DNA from: CAVVIH01 sp963748295
Lineage (GTDB): Bacteria > Acidobacteriota > Vicinamibacteria > Vicinamibacterales > 2-12-FULL-66-21
DNA: 64,000 nucleotides
Direction: 5' to 3'
Assembly: GCA_963748295.1 (NCBI GenBank)
Contig: CAVVIH010000002.1
Coordinates: 372,001-436,000 of the forward strand
The position numbers and the translations under genes are program-made. Below, in pieces: positions 9,217-18,097 of the stretch (within the stretch, counting starts at the first letter, position 1; each line of letters starts with the position of its first letter). The notes beneath the pieces are model-generated. The model made no database searches, had not been told where the DNA came from, and saw only the letters and a program-made list of their open reading frames with translations.

Positions 9217-9702
9217 TCACGTGTAGCGCATCGCCGGCAGTCCGGCGAGCTTCCTGAGGAACGCCAGCTGTCCGAGATGATAGCTGTCGTGCTGCACGAG
9301 GAACGTCAGCGCGCCAAGCATCGTTTGCTCCGGTGCGAAGAATGGAGCAGCTGTCGGTCCGTCGAGCTCGGCGGCGGTCAGCGTCTCGAGCCGATCGCGC
9401 AGAGCGTGAGACGCCGCGGCCCAGGCAGCGAGCGTTTCACCAAGCGGCGGCAGCTGCTTCACGTCGTCGATGCTGCGCGCGGCGCCGAGGTAGGCGGCCA
9501 GCGGGTTCTCACGCTCCGCGCCAAGCATCCGCAGAAGGTAAAAGCGTGAGTCCGCCAGGTGCGCGGCGACGAAGCTCGCGCTGTTGGTCGCAGCGGAAGG
9601 TCGCCGTGTCGCGGCGTCCTCGCTGAGGGACTCGAGGCAGTTGCGAAACAGCTTCGTGTTGAGTCGCAGTGTGTCGGCAAGAGCGGCGATTCGCGGTTCC
9701 AT
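9217..9702 (-). CDS. DinB-family protein
   Basis: 161 residues forming a four-helix bundle as in the DinB/YfiT superfamily. Three candidate metal-binding His are present at family-typical places: AAHLADSRF in helix 2 and the pair in QHDSYHLGQLAFLRKL near the C-terminus. No signal peptide, so cytoplasmic, unlike the second DinB gene at 30170. Members include thiol-dependent metalloenzymes such as bacillithiol transferases; the substrate is not predictable. It is divergent from the D-aminoacylase gene. Confidence 0.85.
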   Translation of the reverse strand: MEPRIAALADTLRLNTKLFRNCLESLSEDAATRRPSAATNSASFVAAHLADSRFYLLRMLGAERENPLAAYLGAARSIDDVKQLPPLGETLAAWAAASHALRDRLETLTAAELDGPTAAPFFAPEQTMLGALTFLVQHDSYHLGQLAFLRKLAGLPAMRYT

Positions 9703-9758
9703 GAGTAGCGGTCCTCGTCCTGTGGCCGGTGATCGGCTGCCGCGGTATCTTATGGCTC

Positions 9759-11660
9759 ATGATCCGACAGGGCAAGGTATGCGCTTGCATGTTGCTGGGC
9801 CTGCTCGCGGGGGTGCCGCCGCCGGTCGGCACCGCCCAGCGCTACGACATCGTGCTGCGGAACGGCACCATCCTGGACGGTTCAGGATTGTTGCCGTACC
9901 GTGCGGATGTCGCCATCGCGAACGGCCGGATCGCCAGAATCGGCAAGCTTCCGCGTGACCTGGCGGCCCACGACATCGACGTCACCGGCCTCTACGTCGC
10001 TCCCGGCTTCATCAACATCCACAGCCATGTGTCGGCGGCCGCGCTCGCGCGCGCCGAGAACATGCTGACGCAGGGGGTGACCACCGAGATCACCAATCCG
10101 GACGGCGGTGGGCAGGTCGACCTGCGCCAGCAGGCCGCACGTCTGAGCGAGGCCGGCCTCGCGGTCAACGTCGGCGCCTACATCGGATTCAACAGCGTCT
10201 GGTCTGCCGTGGTCGGACCAACCGATCGCCGGCCCGGCAGTGAGGAGATCGACCGGATGCGCGGCCTGATCGCCGACGGGATGAAGGCCGGCGCATGGGG
10301 CGTCTCCGCCGGGCTCGATTACCGGCCCGCCTACTTCGCGCGAACCGAGGAGGTCATTCAGGTGGTATCCGCCGCCGCGCCGTGGCGGACGAACTTCACG
10401 AACCACGATCGGCTCACTCCGGAGACGGAATTCAGCTCCCGCGTCGGCATCGACGAGACGCTGCGCATCGCGAAGGCCGCGGGATTGATCGGTGTCGTGA
10501 CGCACATGAAGGCGACGGGCAAGGAGCGGGGCACCGCGGAGCAGTTGCTTGCTTCAATCGCCGCGTCCACCCGCGAGGGCCGCTATGCTGCGGCGGACGT
10601 CTATCCATACCTTGCCGGGCAGACCGCGCTCGGTGCGCTGATCATCCCGGCCTGGGCGCAGGACGGTGGACGGCCGGCGATGCTCAAGCGGTTTACCGAC
10701 CCCGAACAGCGGCAGCGAATCGTCCGCGAAGCCGAGCAGACCATCGCCGCGCGCTTCGTGGAGATTTACCTGCCGGAGACGCGACGGAAATTGACCGACG
10801 TGATGAGCGAGATGCAGGTGTCGGCCGGCGAAGCCGTGGTGCGCCTGCTCGAGCAGGGAAACCCGTCGATGATCGCCCACTTCGGCATCGAGCCGGACGT
10901 GCAGAAAATCCTGCAGTACCCGGACAGCTCCATTGCCTGCGATTGCGGCGCGTCGACGAACACCGCGGTCCATCCGCGCTTTTACGGCTCGTACCCCAGG
11001 GTCCTGGGCAAGTACGTCCGTGAAGACAAGATCCTCACCTGGCAGGACGCCGTCCGCAAAATGACCGCGCTTCCGGCGGCGACGATCGGCATGATCGATC
11101 GAGGCTACCTCGCCCCGGGCATGGTCGCCGACGTGACGGTGTTCGACCCGAGGACCGTCATCGATCGCGCGACCTACGACAATCCGGCCGTTCTTTCGGA
11201 AGGGATACGCCACGTGTTCGTGAACGGCGTTCATGCGTTGCGCGACGGCGTCGTCACCGGCGAACGGGGCGGACGTTTCCTCACGAGAACCGACGACATG
11301 CCGAGCCGCCCGATGACGCCGAACGGCAAGCGTCGCCTCACACTGCGCACGCGGACCGAGGCCGGCGAGATCTCGTTGGATATCTCGCAGGACCAGGGCG
11401 CCCGCTCCGCACGGGGAACAATCGTCGTGGGAAAGGGGAACGGGAAAGTGTCCGCAGGATCGCTCGGAGTGCTGCAGGTCGCGCCCGGGTGGGCGAGCTT
11501 CACCGCCGAGAACATGCGCGCCGTGATCGACACGACGAATCCGCTGAGTCCTGGATCGGCGCGGCTGACCGTCTGGCGCGGCGGCGACGACACGCCGCAG
11601 GTGACACTGATCGACCCGGCAAGAATCCGATTGACCGTCCCTACGTTCTCACCGCAGTGA
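9759..11660 (+). CDS. D-aminoacylase / N-acyl-D-amino-acid deacylase family amidohydrolase
   Basis: About 633 residues. A signal peptide (ACMLLGLLAGVPPPVGTAQ) precedes a metal-dependent amidohydrolase of the AH3 type: strand-1 metal ligands in FINIHSH (about residues 88 and 90), a later His in VTHMKATG, and the conserved late-barrel stretch CDCGAS followed by HPRFYGSYPRVLGKYVRE and GYLAPGMVADVTVFDP. A C-terminal beta region of about 150 residues goes beyond the minimal enzyme. It would hydrolyse N-acyl-D-amino acids or related amides in the periplasm. ATG 9759 is chosen because it begins the signal peptide and follows a TATCTT box seven bases upstream. Its 3' end overlaps the convergent CoA-transferase gene by 20 bases. 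Confidence 0.85.
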   Translation: MIRQGKVCACMLLGLLAGVPPPVGTAQRYDIVLRNGTILDGSGLLPYRADVAIANGRIARIGKLPRDLAAHDIDVTGLYVAPGFINIHSHVSAAALARAENMLTQGVTTEITNPDGGGQVDLRQQAARLSEAGLAVNVGAYIGFNSVWSAVVGPTDRRPGSEEIDRMRGLIADGMKAGAWGVSAGLDYRPAYFARTEEVIQVVSAAAPWRTNFTNHDRLTPETEFSSRVGIDETLRIAKAAGLIGVVTHMKATGKERGTAEQLLASIAASTREGRYAAADVYPYLAGQTALGALIIPAWAQDGGRPAMLKRFTDPEQRQRIVREAEQTIAARFVEIYLPETRRKLTDVMSEMQVSAGEAVVRLLEQGNPSMIAHFGIEPDVQKILQYPDSSIACDCGASTNTAVHPRFYGSYPRVLGKYVREDKILTWQDAVRKMTALPAATIGMIDRGYLAPGMVADVTVFDPRTVIDRATYDNPAVLSEGIRHVFVNGVHALRDGVVTGERGGRFLTRTDDMPSRPMTPNGKRRLTLRTRTEAGEISLDISQDQGARSARGTIVVGKGNGKVSAGSLGVLQVAPGWASFTAENMRAVIDTTNPLSPGSARLTVWRGGDDTPQVTLIDPARIRLTVPTFSPQ

Positions 11661-12474
11661 GCGGCAGGCCGCGGACGTCGGCCCACGTGTGCCAGTCCGC
11701 AGCCGGCCGCTGCAACAGCGCTGCCGCCAGCGCGGTGCGATCCTCGACATCGACGCCCAACTCGCGGGCCAGGGCCGTGCGAAGGTGCGGCTCGAGTGCC
11801 GCGACCGCCACCCAGCCGTCGCGTGCCGGGTAGATGTTGTACGCGGCGCGGTGTCCGCCGAGGATGCCGGTCTCGGTTGTGAGCCCGTGTCTGAGCGGCG
11901 CCGCGAACAGATCGGCACCGTCCGCCAGCGACACTTCCACGAAACCGGGTTCGCCGGTTCGTGCGCGGCCGAATAGCAGATCGAGTACCGCAATCACGGC
12001 GCGCTGGGCTCCGGCAAGATCCGCGACCAGCGCTGTCGGCATGGCCGGCGGCTTCACGAGTCCCGCTTCGGCCTGGTAGGTCAGGTCATGTCCCGCGACG
12101 TCATGCCGGGGCGCGGCATAGCCGATGATGGCTACATGACACAGTTGCTGATGACGGCGGTGAAGCTCCGGCCACGAGAGGCCGAGTCGCTGAAGCGATG
12201 CCGGGCGGCTCGAGGTGATCAGGACGTCCGCGTGCGCCAGCAGTTCGTCAATCCGTCCGCGGCCGTCGTCCGTTTTCAGATCGAGACGCACGATGTCAAT
12301 TCCCGCGGAGAGATCGGCGTACCATGCGGCGGCGAACTTCTCGAGAGGATCGCCGGTGGGCGGTTCAACCTTGACGACCGTCGCGCCCATGCCGCGCAAC
12401 ATGGCGGCTGCAACGGGTCCGGGGACGTTCACGGCAGTGGTGACGATGCGAAGGCCGGCGAGAGAGCTGGTCAC
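11641..12474 (-). CDS. Type III CoA-transferase (CaiB/BaiF family), short form
   Basis: 278 residues from GTG 12474. N-terminal stretch LAGLRIVTTAVNVPGPVAAA then MGATVVKVEPPTGDP matches the CoA-binding Rossmann part of CaiB/BaiF enzymes; the region VADLAGAQRAVIAVLDLLF carries the Asp expected at the catalytic position, and EVSLADGADLF and YNIYPARDGWVAVAALE match the distal part. It is shorter than the usual 380-400 residues, so a C-terminal section is missing or reduced. The in-frame extension upstream to 12945 is Arg/Ala-rich shadow sequence and is rejected. A TAGCAT box lies seven bases before the GTG. Confidence 0.8.
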   Translation of the reverse strand: MTSSLAGLRIVTTAVNVPGPVAAAMLRGMGATVVKVEPPTGDPLEKFAAAWYADLSAGIDIVRLDLKTDDGRGRIDELLAHADVLITSSRPASLQRLGLSWPELHRRHQQLCHVAIIGYAAPRHDVAGHDLTYQAEAGLVKPPAMPTALVADLAGAQRAVIAVLDLLFGRARTGEPGFVEVSLADGADLFAAPLRHGLTTETGILGGHRAAYNIYPARDGWVAVAALEPHLRTALARELGVDVEDRTALAAALLQRPAADWHTWADVRGLPLTAVRT

Positions 12475-12512
12475 GCGACAAATGCTACGGCGAAAGGCGT
12501 CGCGAGGCTTCG

Positions 12513-13028
12513 CTACCGCGCGCGCCTGACGCCCCACGCGATCGGCGTACCCACGCACACCATGTGGATGAGGAGCTGCGGCCAGCCCATCGAGCCGGGC
12601 CACCGCGGCGCCGTGCCGAGATAGAGGCTGCGCACCCACGACAGCGCGGGCAGGGTGCCGTAGTTCATCGCGCAGAACACGACGATGCCGTAGAGCGGCC
12701 CGATGATCCACAGCGGCGCGGTCCGCAGGACGGGCAGCCGGCGGCTGAGCGCATAGAAGATCAGCGTGGCCGTCAGCGCGACGGTGAAGTGCATCGCGAG
12801 ACCGATCGCGGCCATGCCTGGACCGCCCTTCATCGCCGCGGCGCCCCACAACGCGGAGGCGACGCCGCGCAGGACGTCCGCCGGCGCACGGCCCGCCTGG
12901 ATCCACGACTGGAGGCAGGCGGCAGCGATGTCGAGTACTCCGCAAAGCAGCCAGCCGCTGAGGATCGCTTCGCGCATGGTGACCCGCGGGCCGGACCCGA
13001 TTGACCTCGACGTAACGGGGGACGCCAT
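12513..13028 (-). CDS. Small integral membrane protein, unknown function
   Basis: 171 residues from ATG 13028, with four predicted membrane segments (AILSGWLLCGVLDIAAA, a Gly-rich second helix, WIIGPLYGIVVFCAMNYG and PQLLIHMVCVGTPIAWG). The arrangement resembles small YagU/DUF1440-like membrane proteins but I cannot assign a family. ATG 13028 has TAGACT seven bases upstream and overlaps the end of the convergent-free STAS gene upstream on the same strand only in its promoter (the STAS stop is at 13039). An internal ATG at 12977 is the alternative start. Confidence 0.7.
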   Translation of the reverse strand: MASPVTSRSIGSGPRVTMREAILSGWLLCGVLDIAAACLQSWIQAGRAPADVLRGVASALWGAAAMKGGPGMAAIGLAMHFTVALTATLIFYALSRRLPVLRTAPLWIIGPLYGIVVFCAMNYGTLPALSWVRSLYLGTAPRWPGSMGWPQLLIHMVCVGTPIAWGVRRAR

Positions 13029-13038
13029 ACCGGAGAGT

Positions 13039-13404
13039 CTACCGCACCGCGCGAGCGAAGCTGCGCACCGCCGCGGCCTCGTCCTCAAACGTTTCGAACA
13101 CGATCAACAGCTTCAGCATGCCGAACAGGCTCTCGGACCGGCGGGTTAGATTCAGGAGCTTCATGTCGCCGCCATGCTCCTTGAGCGTCTTCAGCTTGGC
13201 GGCGAGCATACCGACGCCGGAGCTGTCGATGTAGGTGACGCCGCCAAGATCGACCACGACCTTCGGCAGGCGCCGATCGATGAGGTCGTGAATCCGTTTC
13301 CGAAACACCAGGTCCCCGTCGTCGAGCAACATCTGTCCGGTCAGGACGAGGACGGTCACGTCGCCGGCCTGGCGTTCGTCGATCGTCAGCTTCGATTCGG
13401 CCAT
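13039..13404 (-). CDS. STAS-domain anti-sigma factor antagonist
   Basis: 121 residues covering one STAS domain (SpoIIAA/RsbV-like). The phosphorylatable-serine loop is visible as YIDSSGVGMLAAKLKTL (about 59-75), preceded by the strand VVVDLGGV. In this family, the serine is phosphorylated by an RsbW-type kinase and the unphosphorylated form releases a sigma factor or other partner. No RsbW kinase or phosphatase is adjacent. A TAAGAT hexamer lies eight bases upstream of ATG 13404, with no Shine-Dalgarno, suggesting a leaderless message. Confidence 0.9.
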   Translation of the reverse strand: MAESKLTIDERQAGDVTVLVLTGQMLLDDGDLVFRKRIHDLIDRRLPKVVVDLGGVTYIDSSGVGMLAAKLKTLKEHGGDMKLLNLTRRSESLFGMLKLLIVFETFEDEAAAVRSFARAVR

Positions 13405-13429
13405 AGCGCGTTATCTTACCGGCGTCGTT

Positions 13430-13517
13430 GGGGTCAGATCTTGTTTCTTGCACGCATGTCCACTTCCAGACACGGCTCTAAAAGAGGACATTCGTGCAAG
13501 AAACAAGATCTGACCCC
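13430..13517. repeat. 88-bp palindromic element, 25-bp perfect arms (REP/MITE-like)
   Basis: Left arm 13430-13454 and right arm 13493-13517 are exact inverse complements of 25 bases, beginning GGGGTCAGATCTTG. After one mismatched pair the stem extends another six pairs (13456-13461 with 13486-13491), leaving a 24-base loop. It lies in the intergenic region between the STAS gene and the transglycosylase gene. Elements starting GGGGTCAGA are commonly associated with IS200-like REP transposases (RAYT), which is general knowledge; no such transposase is in this window. Short ORFs reading through it are not credible genes. Confidence 0.85.
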
Positions 13518-13619
13518 GAAAGCTCAAACTCGTCATCCGCACGTGACCCGGATCGCGACACTCTCCCCGACGGGTCCGTGGCGCATCCATTGCACCCCTC
13601 CCGGGCACATCTCCAACGC

Positions 13620-15200
13620 ATGATGAGATCGAAAGCCTTCCTGGGCCTGGTGCTGGTGTGCCTGGCGGTTCCGCTAGCCGCGTCGAACGTCGTCGTACGC
13701 CGTTTGAGTGAGCCAACGGCTCCAACAGCCGCGACGATTCGTCCGCCGCAGATGGTGAGCGATGTGGTGCAGGCACGCCTGCGCGCGGACGTGGCCGCGA
13801 TGCGGGCGTTCAGGCCCGGCTATCCGTTCTGGCGCCACGTCTTCACCATTCCCGACGGTTCGATCGCGTTCGGCAGCGCCGCCGACGGACGGCTCCTGGC
13901 GACGTTTCCGGCGAGAGGCGACTGGTCGCGGCAGGCCGCCTGGACAGATCCGGCGATTGCCTTCAGCCTCGACGGCCGGTCGCTTGCGCGCAAGCTGGAT
14001 GAGCGGCGAGAGCAGGTAGCGGTGCTGATGGAACGCGCGGCCGGACCGGTGCTGCACAACTCGACGCGCGGCGATGCGCTCAACATGAACACGCCGAGGT
14101 ACGGCCAGCTGCTCGCCGAGTGGGGCGCCATTTACGAGCGGTTCGGCGTGCCCGCGGAGATTGGCCTGGCCCAGGTCATCTTCGAATCGGGCTTGAGCGG
14201 TACGCGCCGCTCCAACGCCAATGCCATCGGCTTCTGCCAGTGGCAGCGGAAGAACTGGACGCGATTGAGCTACTTCACCTCGATCACCATCCAGGATCGG
14301 AACCAGACGACCCAGGCGCCCTATTGCGCCGCGTACTTGTCGGTCCTGGCCACGAAGTACGGATCCTTCATCCCCGCGCTGTCCGAGCACAACGCGGGCG
14401 GAACGAATGTCGGAAGAGCGCTGATCGTCGGCGAGTATCTGGGTGGGGAGGACGTACGGACCCGTTACCTTCTCGGCTCGCAGCTCGCCCGCGACCTGCG
14501 AACGCTTCCGGGCCGGGAATACCAACAGGTGTTCGGCAGCTATGGCTACCGCTCGCATCTCTACGCGGAGATGGTCTTCGGCAACACCTTCAACGTCAGC
14601 GAGCTGATCGCGTCGACGCCGCGACTGTCGATCCACGCCATGCGCACGCCGCGCGTGATCATGCTGACCGAGATCGTCAAGCGGGCGGATCTCACTGCCG
14701 GCGAAGTGCGCCGCTTCAATCCCGCAATCATCGATCGCGTGCCCGCTGGCGCGACGCTCTACCTTCCGTTCTACGTCAGCGAGTTTGGTCCCGACGTCGC
14801 GTTCTGGCGCCGGCCGGCCAGTCCTGCCTACGCCGCCGTTCTCGACGAGTTCCTGCGCCTCGAGCCTGGCGCCGAGCGATGGGACGATCCGGCCTTCGCA
14901 CCGGTGCTCGCGGACTTCAAACGTCGTTTCAGAGACACGAACACGGAGGAAGGCCTGGTGATGGAGACGGTGCTCGCCTACACGATGGACCAGGCGTACA
15001 CCAGCAGCCGCCGCAGTCTCCTGGCCGATTACCGGAACAGTGAACAGGTCCGGTCGCTGATCGCAAGCGGCATGCTCGAGCTCGACGCCTTGCGTCAAGC
15101 TGCGGCGCTGCGTGTCGGGTCACTGCGAATTCTCCCCAAGCCAGACACCGACGGTAATGGCAACTATCAGAAAGGCTCCGCCGGCGATAGCCGCGATTAG
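13620..15200 (+). CDS. Lytic transglycosylase (SLT domain, MltD-like)
   Basis: About 526 residues from the double ATG at 13620. Signal peptide (AFLGLVLVCLAVPLAAS), then a long N-terminal part, and an SLT domain at about 155-260: catalytic Glu in QVIFESGLSG, followed by NANAIGFCQW and YLSVLATKYGSFIPALSEHN with the Gly-Gly. A LysM-like segment follows (ADLTAGEVRRFNPAIIDRVP then LYLPFYV). It would cleave peptidoglycan in the periplasm with anhydromuramyl products. The ORF can be extended to 13494, but that part is palindrome sequence. The last 27 codons overlap the convergent lipoprotein gene, so the true stop may differ. Confidence 0.82.
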   Translation: MMRSKAFLGLVLVCLAVPLAASNVVVRRLSEPTAPTAATIRPPQMVSDVVQARLRADVAAMRAFRPGYPFWRHVFTIPDGSIAFGSAADGRLLATFPARGDWSRQAAWTDPAIAFSLDGRSLARKLDERREQVAVLMERAAGPVLHNSTRGDALNMNTPRYGQLLAEWGAIYERFGVPAEIGLAQVIFESGLSGTRRSNANAIGFCQWQRKNWTRLSYFTSITIQDRNQTTQAPYCAAYLSVLATKYGSFIPALSEHNAGGTNVGRALIVGEYLGGEDVRTRYLLGSQLARDLRTLPGREYQQVFGSYGYRSHLYAEMVFGNTFNVSELIASTPRLSIHAMRTPRVIMLTEIVKRADLTAGEVRRFNPAIIDRVPAGATLYLPFYVSEFGPDVAFWRRPASPAYAAVLDEFLRLEPGAERWDDPAFAPVLADFKRRFRDTNTEEGLVMETVLAYTMDQAYTSSRRSLLADYRNSEQVRSLIASGMLELDALRQAAALRVGSLRILPKPDTDGNGNYQKGSAGDSRD

Positions 15201-15491
15201 TCCGGCGGTCTTCCCGCCGCTGAACGCCTTCCTCTCGACGCGCGCCAGCTCCGACAAGACAAAACGCCGGCCGTCCGATGCGACGAGCGTGTCACCCTCG
15301 ATCCGCTGAACGACGAAGCTCACCTGCTCACCGCCCTTCGTCAGCACCACCAGCGTGTCGCCCGTCTGCACGGGACGGAAGGGTCCGTCGCCCGGCATGG
15401 CCGGACGGATCGTCTGCATGGTGGTGCAGCCCGCAGACGCAAATGCCAACACGCCGATCAGGACCGAGGCAATCAGCCGTCTACACACCAT
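15120..15491 (-). CDS. Small lipoprotein with C-terminal membrane segment
   Basis: 123 residues from ATG 15491. Lipoprotein signal MVCRRLIASVLIGVLAFASA then GC (lipobox). A compact beta domain follows (FRPVQTGDTLVVLTKGG, VQRIEGDTLVASDGRRF), reminiscent of small SH3-like barrels, and a C-terminal hydrophobic segment (TAGLIAAIAGGAFLIVAITV). No family assigned. The longer ORF to 15776 is out of phase with any signal sequence and overlaps the divergent M20 gene. It converges with and overlaps the transglycosylase gene by 81 bases. Confidence 0.7.
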   Translation of the reverse strand: MVCRRLIASVLIGVLAFASAGCTTMQTIRPAMPGDGPFRPVQTGDTLVVLTKGGEQVSFVVQRIEGDTLVASDGRRFVLSELARVERKAFSGGKTAGLIAAIAGGAFLIVAITVGVWLGENSQ

Positions 15492-15591
15492 GAATCGCAC
15501 CCCTTTGATCGATGACGCAACAGAATGCCGCTGAACGGGAATGCGAAATCTGCCGGAGGTTCGGCTCATTACCTCAGGATACACTTCAGCC

Positions 15592-17022
15592 ATGAAGAGA
15601 ACCGCCCTGGCGTTCGTCATCTTTGGTCTCGCGGTCCCGGCTGGCGCGCAACACGCGACACCCGCCAAGAAGACCGCGCTCGAACTGGTTGCGAAGCAAC
15701 GAGACGACCTCATCGCGCTGAGCGATCGCGTATGGGAGCTCGCCGAGACCGCGCTGCGTGAAGACGAATCCGCCAAGGTGCTCGCCGATTACGCCGAGGC
15801 GAAGGGCTTCACCGTCCAGCGCGGGGTGGCGGGGATGCCCACCGCATTCGTCGCAAGCTACGGGCAGGGGAGGCCGGTGATCGCGATCATGGGTGAGTAC
15901 GACGCGCTGCCGGGAATCTCGCAGAAGGCGTCGGCCGTGAAGGAGCCGTTGCGGGAAGGCGCCGCCGGCCACGGTTGCGGTCACAACCTGTTCGGCGCAG
16001 CGAGCCTGGGCGCGGCCTTCGCGATCAAGGAGTTGATTGCGGCCGGCACGCTGACCGGTACGATCAGGTTCCTGGGCACGCCCGCCGAGGAATCGATCGG
16101 CGGCAAGATCTACATGATCCGCGAAGGCGTGTTCAAGGACGTGGACGCGGTGCTCGTCTGGCATCCGGCCGACGAGACGAAGGTGGACTACGAGGGCGCG
16201 CAGGCCAACGTGCAGTTCGTCGTCGAGTTCCGCGGCCGCACCGCCCATGCTGCCGCGGATCCGTGGAACGGCCGCAGCGCCGCCGACGCGATCGAGGCAT
16301 TCACCCACGGCCTCAACCTCCTCCGCGAGCACGTGAAGCCCACGGTGCGCATCCACTACACCGTGCAGAAGGCCGGCGACGTCCCGAACGTCGTCCCCGA
16401 CTACGCGCGGATCCTCACGTGGGTCCGGGACTCGAAGCGCCCGGGTGTCGACACCGTGTTCGCGCGGGTGCAGGAGATCGCGCGCGGCGCCGCCCTCATC
16501 GCCGGCGTCGAGCATACGCTGACGATCCAGACCGGCTACAGCGACATGAACATCCTGCAATCAGGGCTGAAGCTGCTGCACGAAAACCTGGCCCTGGTCG
16601 GCGAGCCGTCCTACACCGCGGAGGAGCAGGCCTTCGCCCGCGAGCTGCAGAAGGCGACAGGGCAGAAGGAGGTGGGAATGCTGTCGGCGCTCGAGCCGCT
16701 CAAGCCGATCGCCAAGGACCCGCCGGGCGGATCCACCGATGTCGGCGACGTGAGCTGGGTCGCGCCGACGCTGCACTTCTCGGTCGCCACCGCGCCGAAG
16801 GACGTCCCGTGGCATGCATGGCCGGTCGTCGCCAGCAGCCGCATGTCGATCGGCCACAAGGGCATGCTGCGCGCATCGCAGGCGCTCGCGGCGACGGCGG
16901 TCGATCTCTTCCAGGACCGCGCGAGGCTCGACGCCATCAAGAAGGAATGGGCAGCGAAGACGGGCGGCGTGACCTACAAGTGGCTCGTGCCTGACGGCCC
17001 GCCGCCCATTCCACGACGGTAA
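15592..17022 (+). CDS. M20 family amidohydrolase, AbgB-like, secreted
   Basis: 476 residues from ATG 15592, with a signal peptide (ALAFVIFGLAVPAGAQ). The M20D/AbgB pattern is clear: AIMGEYDALPGIS, the metal-binding GHGCGHN, GTPAEESIGGK, a dimerisation-domain HAAADPWNGRSA and late motif GSTDVGDVSW. AbgB-type enzymes hydrolyse p-aminobenzoyl-glutamate or other amides, indoleacetyl-amino acids among them; the substrate here is unknown. Unlike cytoplasmic AbgB it carries a signal peptide, so it should act in the periplasm. TACACT lies six bases upstream of the ATG. It ends two bases before the convergent gene at 17025. Confidence 0.88.
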   Translation: MKRTALAFVIFGLAVPAGAQHATPAKKTALELVAKQRDDLIALSDRVWELAETALREDESAKVLADYAEAKGFTVQRGVAGMPTAFVASYGQGRPVIAIMGEYDALPGISQKASAVKEPLREGAAGHGCGHNLFGAASLGAAFAIKELIAAGTLTGTIRFLGTPAEESIGGKIYMIREGVFKDVDAVLVWHPADETKVDYEGAQANVQFVVEFRGRTAHAAADPWNGRSAADAIEAFTHGLNLLREHVKPTVRIHYTVQKAGDVPNVVPDYARILTWVRDSKRPGVDTVFARVQEIARGAALIAGVEHTLTIQTGYSDMNILQSGLKLLHENLALVGEPSYTAEEQAFARELQKATGQKEVGMLSALEPLKPIAKDPPGGSTDVGDVSWVAPTLHFSVATAPKDVPWHAWPVVASSRMSIGHKGMLRASQALAATAVDLFQDRARLDAIKKEWAAKTGGVTYKWLVPDGPPPIPRR

Positions 17023-17024
17023 GG

Positions 17025-17885
17025 TTACCGCTGCGTCGGCGGTGGCGTCGTCGTCTTCGCAGCCGGCTTCTTCTTGATCCAGAACGCGGGGTCGATCGCC
17101 CGTACTTCGGGCGAGACGTAGCTCATGTGAGGATTGAGTTCGAACCGCTGGCTCTCGGTCGTGATCAGCCCCTCGCGGAAGAACTTTTCGAACGCTTTCT
17201 GATCGTCCGCATTGAACGCCTTCATGATCGTTTGATCGTCCAGCATCATCTTGTCGAAATCGCCGAACGACACGACGGAGCTGAAGATCAGATACGTTGA
17301 CCCCGGCATGCCGGCAATCACCTGGTACACGCGGTAGCTGACGGGTGCGCCCGAGCGGGAGACGGCCGCGCCATATGCCTTGGCGGCGGCCTCGAACTCG
17401 CTATCGTGTCCTGGCCGCACGCGGAACGTCGAAACCTCCCAGAACCGGTGCTTTGCCGTGTCCGGGTAATCGCCGTGACTCAGATCCTTTCGAGCGATCG
17501 CCTGGATCGATCGCGCCGCGGTCAGGTGGTCGCCATCGGCGCGGTGCAACCGGGCGAGCTCCGCGGCGAGGATCGCGTTACCGCGGTCGAGTTTCATCGA
17601 TTCCGCTTGCGCCTGGTGCGAGTCGAACGGCGACACGAACCACGCCTCGTTCGGTCCTGTCAGCGAGACGAAGGCGAGATAGTAGTACGGCGACTTGACC
17701 TTTTCGTATGCAGCCGGCCAGCCGACCTCGACCCGCTCGTGCTCGTAAACATGGCCGACTTTCACTTCCTCGCGGTAGATCTGCAGCAGATTCGGCTGCG
17801 TCGTTGGCAGCCCCGTTTGTGCGAACACCGAGTTCGCAACCCCGAGCGTTAGCGCAGCGGCAAGTCCAATGGAGTGTTTCATCAT
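17025..17885 (-). CDS. Secreted protein of unknown function
   Basis: 286 residues from the second of two adjacent ATGs region at 17885, with a strong ribosome site (GGGAGGTGGG) and signal peptide (GLAAALTLGVANSVFAQ). The body has two alpha/beta ferredoxin-like halves (LLQIYREEVKVGHVYEH ... STFRVRPGHDSEFEAAAK ... YRVYQVIAGMPGSTYLIF), reminiscent of dimeric alpha-beta barrel/NIPSNAP-type domains, but this is only a fold impression. It ends in a Lys/Thr/Pro-rich tail (KKPAAKTTTPPPTQR). The 212 bases between it and the divergent cupin gene must hold both promoters; none stands out. Confidence 0.75.
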   Translation of the reverse strand: MMKHSIGLAAALTLGVANSVFAQTGLPTTQPNLLQIYREEVKVGHVYEHERVEVGWPAAYEKVKSPYYYLAFVSLTGPNEAWFVSPFDSHQAQAESMKLDRGNAILAAELARLHRADGDHLTAARSIQAIARKDLSHGDYPDTAKHRFWEVSTFRVRPGHDSEFEAAAKAYGAAVSRSGAPVSYRVYQVIAGMPGSTYLIFSSVVSFGDFDKMMLDDQTIMKAFNADDQKAFEKFFREGLITTESQRFELNPHMSYVSPEVRAIDPAFWIKKKPAAKTTTPPPTQR

Positions 17886-18097
17886 AGGCGCCCACCTCCC
17901 GGGGGGACGCCCGATCGCCCACCGACGGCGGACGAACGGCCGGATGCATGAACGGTTGAGTTGGTAGGAACGACAGAGTGTGCTGTCAGCGCACACTCAT
18001 GTCAAGCAATAGGGTATGCTTGACCCGGCTGAGCTAGAGGCACATAATCCCTCGCCGCCGTCCGGCGGTCATTCTTTCAATGTCGAGAGGAGTCTTC

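Noticed and set aside
12475..12945. N-terminal extension of the CoA-transferase ORF
   Set aside because: The family fold begins at GTG 12474; the extension overlaps a coding membrane protein gene and is Arg/Ala-rich.
13494..13619. N-terminal extension of the transglycosylase through the palindrome
   Set aside because: The signal peptide starts at the ATG at 13620; upstream codons are part of an inverted repeat.
13674..15098. 474-aa minus-strand ORF over the transglycosylase
   Set aside because: Shadow of the SLT-domain gene; low-complexity Arg-rich sequence.
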